From positions 30,319,715 to 30,383,714 of the forward strand of contig OX463829.1 in assembly GCA_949825045.1 (NCBI GenBank): a DNA stretch of 64,000 nucleotides. Reading direction: 5' to 3'. The DNA is from Argyresthia goedartella. Its lineage: Eukaryota > Arthropoda > Insecta > Lepidoptera > Argyresthiidae. Below are positions 29,891 to 41,700 of this stretch, piece by piece. The notes beneath the pieces are model-generated. The model made no database searches. It was not told the DNA's origin and saw only the letters and a list, made by a program, of their open reading frames with translations. A program made the translations under genes and the position numbers. Each line of letters opens with the position of its first letter. The stretch's first letter is position 1.

Positions 29891-30639
29891 ATAGGCCTTC
29901 TGCTATTGGTTCACTAAGGTGACACCCGGTATAAAAGACCATAGACTTCAGCCAATCACATCTCCACAAAATATCGTGTCAATTTCCGCATATTTAAAGT
30001 TAGGCGGCAAATTCAAATATGTATTCGGATGATTACACTGGGCGGTAAATTTTTAAGATGAATTTTTAGCGTGGGAGCTACTGGCTATGTTGATTATGTA
30101 TTATATGATATCATTGGGTGTTACGAGGCTAGAGAGGACAACTTCAGAGAAAAAATTGGTGTTAAGTCGATGGGCTTTGTATGTTATCAGAGTGGCTTTG
30201 GGCAAATCTTGTTCTTACAAATTTTTTGGGATGAATAAAGCGTCTCTTTATGGTTTGGATCTCTGGTATGATATAGGTACCTATGTTACCTGCGGTTTAT
30301 AAAAAGTTTTCGAACTAATAACACTTCAATCTCAGCATGACGTGAGTGTAGTAGTAAAGTACAGTGATTGTAGTAATAGTATTTTATGAGGTGTTGAAGA
30401 AAAATAAAGATCACCGTGTGGCAGCACTAAAAGTTTAAGACAAAACAAACGAAAAAATATGGCTGTTCTTTGCGGTGTAAGAACTTTGTTTGTTTTTGCG
30501 TTCTTGTGTTGTGTTGGTGATAAATGCGTATCTCGTTGAGGTGCCTTTGCTCCCCCGGTTGATTTACTCTGCACATCCATATAAGTGTTTATTGTTGAGA
30601 AAAGGCTATAAAAGTGTTGGCGGTTAGTTGTAAAACAAA
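29891..30639. other. Gene-free stretch
   Basis: Upstream flank of the piggyBac-like remnant. It holds a TATAAAAG at about 29931 on the + strand and related ttgggyg motifs. No coding region is supported. Confidence 0.35.
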
Positions 30640-31195
30640 ACAATCATCATCATCATCATCTCATCCTGTCACCTCTCAGCAGGGGTATAGGGCTTTCAGT
30701 ACAGCTTTCCATTTGTCCCGATCTTGGGCCATCTGCTTCTCACAATGGCGGCCTCTTTCTCCGTTGAACGTCACCACATTGTTTTGGGGCGACGTTTCTT
30801 CCGTTTCCCCTTTGGACACCACTTGAGGCACAGAATACTTAATAGTACTACTTGAGGGCTATTTTCGACAGGTGTTCGTCAGGTCTCCTCATCATGTGGC
30901 CAAGCCATCGCCATTTCCTGGTGATCGCCTCTATCTCCAACGGCTTCTGGTACGTGAGTCTTCTCAATTCTGCTTTTGTAATTGTGTTTGGCCAGAATAT
31001 TCTCAATATTTGTGTCAAGCATTTATAGACAAATACTTGGAGCCTGCCTCAGATATCCTTTCGAACGAACTATGTTTCGCATCCGTATAGGAGAACTGAC
31101 TTCACGTTGGATACGAAGATTCTCAACTTGGTTCGACGTGTAATGATAAAGCAGTTCCACACTGCTCTGAGTTGGGCAAATGCATAAGACAATAG
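30640..31195 (-). mobile_element. 3' fragment of a LINE (RTE/R4-like), - strand
   Basis: It starts with tca repeats (30643-30662), the usual 3' tail of a LINE lying on the - strand. Decayed coding sequence follows, rich in basic residues, of the kind at the C-terminus of RTE-like RTs. The assignment is from general pattern only, with frame breaks throughout. Confidence 0.4.
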
Positions 31196-31460
31196 AGGAA
31201 ATATCTAGCATACAAGAGCCACTTAATATGTCAAAGTGTAAGCCCCACTCAAATATTACCCATCAAAATACCTGGCAAAGAACTTGTATTAGAATTATTT
31301 CTAAAAAATTCTGGCATCGATGTTATTTATGTTGGTTAAAGGAAAATATGATGTTTTTTAACATAAATAATTACAAAATTGTCAGTCGTTACAATAGAAA
31401 GACTGCTGTTAGAGGTGGTTCTTTAATCTTAGTAAAAAATTGGTTGTTTGTAAAGTAGGT
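31190..31460 (+). pseudogene. LINE endonuclease fragment
   Basis: The + strand reads WLKENMMFFNINNYKIVSR and RKTAVRGGSLILVKN, matching the ...HWL...GY.L...RGG..I.V part of APE endonucleases in the Jockey-like LINEs of this window. It is cut off by a stop at 31457. Confidence 0.5.
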
Positions 31461-31920
31461 TTACGATCGAGATGTTTACGTGATAAAGGGTTTGTATGCC
31501 GCTAGAGTGAGAGAGACGGATGATCGGTCCACTCACTCGAACGCTATGCCAGCCTCCGCTCGTGAGGATTCCGCGTGACAAGTTTCACGGAATGACTGGC
31601 AGCGCTCGAGATGAGACGGGAGATCGGTCCGTCTCTCTCTCGTTATACCTGCGATCGCGCTCGTGAGGTTTTGGTGTGACACAAGTTTCTGAACATGTCA
31701 CCCGACTGAAACGATTATAAAGACGTTATCACGTCAAAAATAATATTAAGGTGAAACAACGGAAAGATATTCTTGCACTTACTGTAAAAAGAAAAATAGA
31801 GGTATTGTTGTAGTTTGAGGTTTCATTGAATTGTATCTGATTCAATCGGTTGTCATGTCGGTCGTCGTGTAAAGTGTGTTGTGATAAATTCGAAATAAAA
31901 CTGTCTCCCGCAAATTACCT
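31461..31920. repeat. Block with two diverged copies of a gagaga/cggtcc unit
   Basis: Two related segments of about 110-120 bp (about 31508-31610 and 31611-31700) share gatcggtcc, gctcgtgagg and tgacaagttt-like words in the same order. It could be part of an LTR or promoter block (attataaagacg near 31716). No gene is seen. Confidence 0.4.
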
Positions 31921-33481
31921 GAGCTTTACTTAATACTAAAATAGGTTATGGGCCTTTACTTATGTAAATTAGGTAATCCAGGGAAGGAAATACTCTCGAC
32001 GATGTGATCTGTGTGATTGTTACAAAATAGGAATGTCAAAAACAATGACAAAAATTCGATGTCTTTAACTGTTTTTCAAAAGAATATAACAAAACTGAAG
32101 ATCAAAAAAACAAACAGCAGAAGCTACGGAAAAATCGCTATCTACTATTAAAAATATTGTGAAAGTTCATAATTTATAGTTGCATTTAGGACACCTTGAA
32201 AAAAGACACAATGAGTAAAACCTATCACTGACATAGACGACTTCGACATAGGCGTGATAAAAAGATGCATTCATAACACTGAAAATGAAATGCCGACCCG
32301 TGGTAAATTTCGTACAAAATTATTTTCAAGATTCAGAAAAAGGTCTCCGGCTTATCAACCATAACCTAGGTTTCAAGTGGATAACAACCGAGAACAATAG
32401 AAAAGTATTAATTAAAACATCAACCATAACATTACTAAGAATAAATAACTTGCGGAAAATGAAACAATTACGCCAGCAAAGCAGAAGAATCGTGTACACA
32501 GATTTTTACTCAAAAAGGAAAGGTTTGACAGATACGTCCACTAAAGGTTTAAAAGTATGCGGAAAATGAGCTAACCCTAGTTTTGAAATACCTGACAGAT
32601 AAATCATTAGAAGATAGAATTTTCCGCGATCATCTAAAGATATCAATTGTAAAACCCTTTTTTAAAAAAGATAATAAGGAAAACAGATGAGTACACCCTT
32701 CTTACACAAAAAGGAAAGGTTTGACAGATGCGTCCACTAAAGGTGTCAAAGTATGCGGCAAGTGAACTAACTCCAGATTGAATACCTGGCAAATAAATCA
32801 TTAGAAGATGGAATTTTCCCCGATCAACTAAATATATCAATTGTTAAACCCGTGTTTAAAAAAGATAATAAGGAAAATATGAGTAAATACCGACCAGTAA
32901 CACGCAACACTCGTGCCAATTGTATCAAAAAAAAGATGAAAAGATTTTTTATAGTAGACTGACCGGATTTTTACCGACCGAAATACAAAATCATCAGGAA
33001 AGAATAAAAAGTTTTCCAAAATTGCAAATCAACTACTTTGGCATATTTCCATATGAAAAAGATTCTAGCGGAAACTATTGACTAAAAATCCAAACCATTA
33101 TAGTATTCTTCGATTTGACAAAAACGTTTGATTTTGTCCACCATGACATACTATTAGCAAAAAGTCAGAAATATGGTATCCGTGGTCCAGCGTACAACTG
33201 GATTGAATCATATCTGAAAGGACAAACACAACAGGTTGAAGTTTCAAAATTGAATAATGAATGTACACTGGAAGCTGCACGATCAGAACTGAGGGAAAAC
33301 CGATTCGGGGTACCCCAGGAGAGCCTCTTGATACCGCTACTGTTTCTCCTCTATATTAATGATCTTCCAGACATGACAGATCACCAGTGTACCTTATTTG
33401 CCGATGATATATCAATCATAATCAAATATAAAAATGTAACAAATTTTGAAACTGACATTAATAATACAACAAAAAAAAATT
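31921..33481 (+). pseudogene. Heavily decayed LINE (RT remnants)
   Basis: Pieces include a linker-like ORF (32285-32569), the motif KPVFKKDNKENMSKYRPV (32845-32900) and an RT palm (33098-33481). The palm reads FDLTKTFDFVHHDILLAKS, FGVPQESLLIPLLFL and LFADDIS. The PQG and GPL glycines are replaced (PQE, IPL), so the enzyme is dead. The family is close to the LINE at 14943-20224. It is joined abruptly at 33481 to Helitron-like sequence on the other strand. Confidence 0.65.
32511..32890 (+). repeat. 196-bp tandem duplication inside the decayed LINE
   Basis: The unit from caaaaaggaaaggtttgaca at 32511 recurs at 32707 (offset 196). It continues with the same order of words (gtccactaaagg, aataaatcattagaagat, ttaaaaaagataataaggaa) and about one difference per ten bases. 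Confidence 0.85.
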
Positions 33482-33790
33482 CGCGTGGCAAAATTGGCAA
33501 ATGTTATTCATTTTTCCGATTACAACATATTTATGATTGTAAGATTTTTTCGTCGGTTCGTAGTGGAATGCTTCCCTTGTTAGATTATCTTTTAAAATTC
33601 TCGATTCATCAATACTTTTATTTTCTTTTCTTTCTTCGCTTTTTCTGCTTCTCAGGGTGCTCATTATAATTCGTTGATTTTGTAAACGTGCTTCGTGATC
33701 TTCTTCCATTTTATTTCTTCGATATTCTTTTTGTTTCCGCCGTTTCGCTGCAGAACTGGCAAGATATCCTCCTCTTTTACGTCTAGACAT
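33482..33790 (-). pseudogene. Helitron-like helicase N-terminus, truncated
   Basis: An ATG at 33790 opens a basic, Arg/Lys/Glu-rich frame. Its end, YVVIGKMNNICQFCHA, matches the N-terminal CxxC.A motif of Helitron Rep-helicase proteins (known family pattern IG.M...C..C.A). The frame is cut at 33481 just after CHA by a LINE fragment. A splice acceptor-like ttacag sits 6 bases before the ATG. The Rep and helicase domains are absent. Confidence 0.55.
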
Positions 33791-33845
33791 TGTATTCTGT
33801 AATAATATAATTAAAATTAAATAAACATTTTATAGACAAATATAT

Positions 33846-34363
33846 TGTTACGTAAACGTGGGGTACGTTGAAACAAAGAAAAAAAAATTAACCTTAAAGC
33901 GGTCGCGCGACATTTTGTTTACGGCCAAAAGTATATAGAAACCATCGATTCAACGTCGCGCGACTGCTTGAAGGTTGAGGAAATTACAATTAAAAGAAAA
34001 GAAAAAAAAACATTAGAATTAATTAAACACACTATTAAAAATACTCACTTTGATATTTCACAGTAACGGCTCACAGACAACTTTTTTATTCTTCGCTTCA
34101 AAATCGAGAATTAATTAAACACAAACACACTATTAAAAATACTCACAGGTGATACCTACTTCAAAATAAAGGCTCACAGATAACTTCTTTCCTTTTCGTT
34201 TCGAAATCGCTTGTTTCTCTGTTCAAATCGAACTAACTCTGGCGGGCGACACCGGGCTCTTATATATTCAGAGAGCTAGGCTCTAGGATATTCGAGAAAG
34301 TTTAAGAATATTTTCTTTCTCACACCTTCTAGAATGTTCTCGACATTATCGTCCGCCGTAACA
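33846..34363 (-). mobile_element. Possible solo LTR acting as promoter for the Helitron-like ORF
   Basis: The block begins TGTTACG and ends CGTAACA, the inverted ends typical of LTRs. On the - strand it has TATATAAGAGCC (about 34258-34269) followed by an initiator-like CCAGAGTTAGTTCG, then two GTGAGT donor-like sites. The flanks are atat and atag, so a perfect 4-bp duplication is not present. A 90-bp internal direct repeat (attaattaaacac...aaaatactcac at about 34017 and 34111) is visible. Confidence 0.45.
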
Positions 34364-35700
34364 ATAGGTCATGCAGCTGTAGTATACGTAATAAAGGTGC
34401 GAAATTTAAAAACTTAAACTTTAAAATGTTTTCAGAACTAATTTGAATAACTAAAATTATGTCGCTTTAACTCCAAAATATAAGTAAGCTACTGCTGTAT
34501 AAATACACAAAATTTAATAACTTTATTATAGTACATAACAAATGTAATTTAAGATTTAATTGAAATCGGAATTTTAAATTTCGCGCCATTACTACACATG
34601 CTGCAATTGCTCGCAGCGCCTTTCTAAATGCAACCCAAATAATCGTTGTTCTGAAAGAAGTTCAAATACTTGACAGCAGATGGCGCCACTACACTTAATT
34701 TCCAAGTTGAAAAGTTGGAAAAGCCCATAAATCTTTAAAAACACGCCCTTTAGGTTAAAACGGGAACTTTCTTGTTCGAGGGGGGATAAAGGGCTATCAC
34801 ACTATATAAGTCCCTTTATCGTGCCAGGACTCCTTTTTAAGTTTTATCGGCACGCACATTTTATCAACTTAGTTTTATTATATATATAATGATAATGATA
34901 ATGATTATATAGATTTAATAGTCCCCATAAATAGTCGGTGCTGCCAGCAACAAACGCATACAAACCGTGCGTTCCGAGTCACGTCAACAAAGCCATCATC
35001 GCTCACGTGACGTCACGACCATCATACGGAACGCTTTGAAAGCGACGGTAGACGTTGACACTGACAGATGACACTATTATAACCCAACTCTTGTAAGTTA
35101 TTGTCATTTCGAGTCGTAGAAAGTCGTAACAGTTATATTGGCTATGTGTTGGGTGGAAATAAACAATAATGGCTAAATGAGGAAATAAACAATAATGGAG
35201 CGCCAAATGTCGCTGCTGGTTGCTGTTCTAAGTTTGATTGTCAGCTTTCAGCGTGACAACTGTCATTTTTGATGGCTCGCTCACAGTGCTGACGCTCAAA
35301 GCATGGGCGATAATAGCAAAACATGGCGGCGTTAAGATGTCATTCATGACGTCATATCTACCATTTTGAGCTATCGGTGTCAGGCTAAAACTCATTCGGC
35401 ACGACTTCGTAGACGCTGTAATTGATTATGGTGCGATTCGGAACGCGCTGAAGAGAAACGTTCAAAAAGCTTTTATTTTTAGGAACAATCTAGACAAATC
35501 CTTTTTGTTGTGCAGTTAATATCACAATAACTGAAATAAAATGTTATATGATATTTGTTTTTTCTAATTACTAATATGACGTTTTGCTATGAGGATCAAA
35601 TAGAGAAACTATGTTGGAAATCTCTACGGGATGCATTTGAAGATCTATGTAATCTAACAGGTTTCTGACTTCCTGTCCTGCTGAGATAGTGACATCTGTC
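34364..35700. other. Upstream region of eEF1-gamma, no gene recognised
   Basis: AT-rich sequence with a taatga short repeat at 34886-34906. A possible small element lies at about 34966-35446, whose ends share gcgttccgartc in inverted orientation. No coding region is supported. Confidence 0.4.
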
Positions 35701-35704
35701 AATA

Positions 35705-35726
35705 TTTCTCTTTTGCTAAAGTGACC
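35705..35726 (+). promoter_or_regulatory. TCT/TOP-like initiator and short leader of eEF1-gamma
   Basis: The pyrimidine run tttctctttt (35705-35714) lies 13-19 bases before the start codon, in the sequence gtgaccATGG. Genes for ribosomal proteins and translation factors commonly start within such a run (TCT motif; 5' TOP). No TATA box is obvious just upstream. The transcription start is inferred. Confidence 0.45.
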
Positions 35727-38700
35727 ATGGCGGCCGGGGTAGGTCGAGATTTACTCGAAATTATCAATACCATCAAGCGTATTTTCGTGCTGTATTGAAT
35801 CAAATGAAGCTCCCGTGTTATCCCGCTAACGTTCTGTATGTTTATTTCCGTAGGTACTGTATACTTATCCGGAGAACTTCCGCGCTTACAAGGCGCTGAT
35901 CGCGGCTCAGTACTCGGGAGTTGACTTGAAGATCGCTCCCAACTTTGTGTTCGGCGAGACCAATAAGTCAGATGCCTTCCTGAAGAAGTTCCCGGCGGGT
36001 AAAGTGAGTGTCCGGCCGACATCGGCTCAGTGTTTCAGTGATATCTCTAGTGGAGTGATACAATATGGATTTTTGTCGGTGACGTGTAATATTTGCGGTT
36101 TATTTTAGGTGCCGGCCTTCGAAAGTACCGACGGAAAGGTTCTGCTGACCGAGAGCAATGCCATCGCTTTCTACGGTAAGTTTCCTTTTCATACTCCAGT
36201 TTGTTGTTGCTATTTTGATGTTAAGGTTACATCCGCTGCTTGCCGTTTTTAGTCGGTAATCTAGGAAGGGGGCTTCCGCCTCCTTGTCGACACTCTGACC
36301 TAAGTTCGGTTCATCCTTACTCACTCCTTACCAGAAGATATGAAGAAATGTAAGGTGTCAGCAAGTTGCAGTTTGATCCTGTATCATTGTGTTGTTTTGA
36401 TATTGAACAAGGTCTAGTCACAAGACAGCTGCATACACTTTATTAGATAAATTCTTCATTCCATTAATGTAAAAGGATAACTAAATAAACATAAACATGG
36501 GTCAGAGTGTCGATAAGGGGGCTATCTAAACGCGGAAAAAATTCTAAGTTTTTTTTTCCTTGGCGCCCCCTTATCTACACTCCAACCTAAACATGATATA
36601 AGGGCACATGCATTATTATTAGGATAACTAAATAAACAAACATGATATAAGGGCAGACATGTATTGCTTCTGGGCCCTACACTAGGATACCAAACTAAAT
36701 AGGTATTACATACAGTCCATTACTCTATGAAGATGTCTGGAATGCACCTACTGGGCTTGTCATATGTTGGTGCATTGCACCAATTTTCATTTGCTCATAT
36801 TTGTTTTTGGTATTATAGTACCAATCATTATTCAAGTGGTTATGACTCATAGATATACCTCACGCCAGGAATTAAGACCGCTGGGCCATGTTGGCGGAAT
36901 TTACTGCGCATAAGTACAGGTATTGAAAGTGACTACTGCACATTCAAGGCCACCTCTTATATCACATGGTGCGAAGTATACAAGTGTACTTGCTATGACT
37001 GTTTTAACTGTCAAACATTTTAAATGATATTGATATGGTTGGTCCACATACATATTGGGGTGTTTACAGTGTACTTCTACATGTAGGGACTGTGGTATTA
37101 CATTTGTTGTTACTGTAAAAGCTGTTACAGTTGCATATCTGTTCACATGTACTAAGTTCATATTAAACTGTTTTCTATTATAACCTAGTTCCTTATAAAT
37201 AGTACAATTTGTTTATAAAGCTGAGTCATCATATGAATGAGTTAACAGATTGTATTTCTTTTACCTAACAAAGAGATTTTACTTATATTTTCATTTGCAC
37301 TCCTAAATATCTTAATAGGTGATTCATCATGCATGTTCCTCAGTGTCTTCAGTGGCTCTCCGCGGTTCCGATGTTCAGGCGCAGGCCCGTGTGTGGCAGT
37401 GGGCCTCGTGGGCGGACAGTGAGGTGCTGCCTGCATCCTGCGCATGGGTTTTCCCTTACCTTGGCATCATGCAGTTCAACAAAGTGGTGAGTACTCTAAT
37501 ATTGGATTTTATGAAGAAAAATGTTGTCAGGTGACAGGGCCACAAATTTACACATGTATGAGGCAGGGATATGATGACCCTCAAGCTGTAGTCCTCACCA
37601 TTGAAACTTTCATGAAAATGAAATTTGACACTGCTAAAAAATAATATTAAATAGTCTAAAAGAAAGAAAAATAGTCCACTTGTAGTTTCGAAGTTTTAGC
37701 AATTGGTTGGCAAGGATTACAGCTTGACGTCAAGCTGTAATCCTCATCTTTCGTGCAAGCAAAAGAAATGGCCTATCGCCTTGATTTAGGTTTCAAAAAT
37801 TAGTCCAGAAATAGTCCACTTGACATGCCAAATATCAGAAATATTTATTATATTCAACTATTCATTAGTTATTAAGACATCTTGGTGAGGATTACTTTGT
37901 GCAAAAATATAGGCCAGAAATAGTCCACCGAAACAATCATTTTGAGGGTTTCTACCTTCAGTCAAAGGGCCTTTTTAATCTCTGAAAAGGACTGGTAATG
38001 TTATGGGAAAGTGAGGAATAGAGCTATATACAGTGCAGTGTTCACGACACTACTGTAAACCCACCCATTAAAGTTGAGGAACTTTTATGCTCTCCCATTT
38101 GCACCAGGCTTTTGACAGACGCTTAATACTGTTTAAATATAATCTAAATACAACACCGCTGTGTTCAGGAGAATCTGGCTGACTGGCAATTTCATTTCAT
38201 TTCATTTATTTATTGCATACATGTGGTACATAAGATGTCAAATAACAAATAAAGACCCTGACATGTGCCCTGCTAGGGCATTGCAAACATAGTTTTAAAA
38301 TAAAAACTAAAACATAAGATAGTAATCTACTACCTATGGTACAATATCTTAATCTTATAGAAATCTTTCTTTTCTTTATAACAAACTATAAACATAGTAA
38401 AAATAAAAAGTTTATAAAATTGTATTATATTTTTCGGACCATCCTGATTCCGCTCGAAGATCACTTGGAGCTGACATATTATCATGGCTAAATAAAATAG
38501 CCTGGTTTCCTGTACCTTGATCATCTTCTTCTTGCATGAAGTCTGTGATGTCATTGACTGATTCATAAAGAATTTGTGCAGGAGATTCTTTATCAAACAC
38601 TATGTCTTCTTCATCCTCGGAATTCATTATCTTATTGTCGCTGTTCTCCAACACTTGCAGAATATCTACGTCACGGAGACTTCTTTCCATGATTACACAA

Positions 38701-41700
38701 ATTGCGAGATTTTCTCGGACAAACACTTTAGAACACACTCAATTTAGAAAGATCAACAAACAAGTGATAAAAAACGTGAGGGTTTATGAAATAAACTTTG
38801 CAACCAAAGAATTTTAGATCCATACGTCCATGACTCCGCATGGATACACATATTTTTATATTGATAAGTCCATGACTTCAAACTGAGTCACACGCGATTT
38901 TCCTGGAAAACCTATGACTTTTCCATTTTTAACAGCATATTCGGAAACGTACATATATTTTTATTTATTTATTTTATTTATTTATTATAAACCAAAATAT
39001 AATACAATTTCATTACAATTTTCATTTTACTATCTTTGTTGGGTATGTTCGTTATCATAGAACTCTTCTAGGTTGTAAAATGTATTGGCTATTAGGAATT
39101 TATGTAGCGTGTTCTTAAACTCTTTAAAGTTATCTAGGTTTTTTATAGAAGGTGGTAAGTTATTATATATTTTTACGCACATGTTGTAAGGGCCTGATGA
39201 TACAAATACTAGATTAGAGTCTGTGGCAGCTAATCTAGGTCGAGGTCTAAGGTTTGCTGGGCGTTCGCGCATAGGGAACATGTGTAGATGTTTTCTTACA
39301 AATAATGATAGTTCTAAAATATAGATTGAAGTTAAGGTGAAGATTTCATAGGTTTTGAAATATGGTCGACAGCTGGTCATTCGGTCTATATTAGCTATAA
39401 TTCTAACACACTTCTTTTGTAGAACAAAGATGTTGTCTATGTGGACACTCTTTCCCCACAGTACGATGCCGTATTGAAGACGAGAATGTGCGTATGCATA
39501 GTAAGCTTTCAGCATATAGGGCGTATGAAAAGCTAGATAATTTAGATTTCAATTTGCTGATATGATGTTTCCAGTTGAGATTCGAATCAATGTGAATTCC
39601 CAGGAAGCAATAGTTGTTCACACATTCAATTGACTTGTCCCTAAATGAAAAGTTTATCTCAAGTGGAGCTCTTTGGTACGGATGAAACTGTATTAGTTTA
39701 GTTTTATTAAGGTTAATTTCGAGATTGTGGTCTTCGAGCCAGTTGACGATAGTATCAAATGTAGAGTTTAGATGGTTATTTAATGAGTGGACATGATTGC
39801 CTGGGATTAGAACAGAATTGTCATCTGCAAATAGTGTGCACGAGTCTTCGATAACTTTCGGAAGGTCGTTTATATAAATCAAAAACAGCAAACATCCAAG
39901 AGAGCTGCCTTGTGGGATTGATCTGTGTACGATTTTAGTTTTTGATTTTACTTTAGAAATCTCACCTGTCTGATGGTTGTAATGATCTACTTCTAAATGC
40001 TGTGTGCGTTTATCTAAGTAGGAAGCGAACCAATTAAGGGCTATACCTCGCACGCCGACTCCTGAAAGTTTTTTAATCATGATATTGTGAAGAACCCCGA
40101 CATAAGCTTTGCTCATGTCGAGAAAAATGCCAATTCCGTTTTTTCCATTATTAATAACGTCTAAGACATTATTTATGTATTTAAAAACTGCTAGTGTAGT
40201 AGACCTTTCTTTTCTGAATCCGTGTTGATTATAATTAAAAACATTAAACTTTTCGCAAAATATGTAAAGCCTGTTATACATTGCGATTTCAAAAATCTTA
40301 GCAAATGAAGACAAAAGGGCGATTGGGCGATAGTTATTGGTATTTTGTTTAGAGTCTTTTTTTTGTAACGGTCTGATTATCGACTTTTTTAACAAATTAG
40401 GAAAACAGCCGGTATTGAATGATTGGTTTATCAGGAATGCTAACGGCTTGACTAGGTATTGAGGACACTGTTTTAATAAAGATGTAAGGAAGTCGTCAAA
40501 TCCTGCACTGTTTTTATTCTTTAACTTTTTAATAATTGTGTATACTTCATTGTCAGTTACAAGGTGGATGTAAAATGAGATTTCGAGCGGGGTTAGTACT
40601 GGTCTACCTGGTGGGGTTGTAGAGGAGTTGTTAGGGTTTTCGCCGACAGATAGGAAAAAGTCATTGAAGATATTAGCTACATTTTTCGGATCGTTTATTT
40701 TTTTGTTTCCCTCTATTAATTCGATGTTATTTTTGTTTATTTTCCGAAGTTTGTTTGATGTCTCTTTTACTACTTGCCACACGGTTTTGGTAAAGTTTTT
40801 TGAGTTTTTAAGTCTTGTTATATAGTTTAATTTCCTTGATCTAGTTATTGCCTTTTTTAGAGTTTTTGAATATTCTCTGTAATGGTTCTTAAAGATTGTG
40901 CTTTTTGTTTGTGATGTATGAATTCTAATAAGACGTTTATGCTCGCATGATTTTTTGATACCTTTAGTTATCCATGTCTGTGTGTTTTTATGATTAAGTT
41001 TGATTTTAACTTTTGGAATGCATTGATCCAATGTTTGTTTTATTTTGTTATAAAAAGTACCAAAGTTTTTATCAACGTTTGCAGTGGCTTGTAGTATATT
41101 TACCCAATTTATTATACTTAAAACTGCAATGAATTTTTGAATATTGAATGAGCAAAATTTTCTCTTTAGTGTATGCCAAGTTTTTGGCTCTTGTTGTGTT
41201 TTTGTTAGGTCTATGGGTACAGCAACTGTAACACCTCTATGGTCAGATAAACCAAATTCAGTAGTGGTTACTATTGTGCTCGGTTCGCTGAAATTGGTAA
41301 AAATTAGGTCTATGCAAGTGCACGTTTCTGGTGTAATTCTAGTTGGTTCCTTAACTTGCTGGTAAAAATTGAAACTTTTAAATAGATCTAATAATCGTGA
41401 GCTGGCTGGGGTTGTCCCTAGCATATTTACGTTGAAGTCACCACCCACTATAATATTTTTCTTTTTGTACTTTAGCTGTAATCTATGCAAGAGTTTATCT
41501 AGAGAACTATGAAAAAGATCTGGCATTCTGCTGCTATTTGGCCAGTATATTAGAATTATTATTAAATTAGATGTCGGAATTTCAATACCACAGACCTCGA
41601 ACACTAATTCGGTCGACATTTCAGGAATATCAACCAGTTCCCTGAAATGTATATGCTCTCTGACATAAATACCAACACCTCCACGAATATGATGCTTTCT

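Noticed and set aside
34966..35446. MITE with gcgttccgartc ends upstream of eEF1-gamma
   Set aside because: Only about 12 bases match and the same words recur inside; not enough to define an element.
37319..37644. Frames of 66-71 codons around eEF1-gamma exon 4
   Set aside because: One is the exon read through into the intron; the other is out of frame. The stretch ending [10 protein letters not shown] may be a repeat scrap but was not identifiable.
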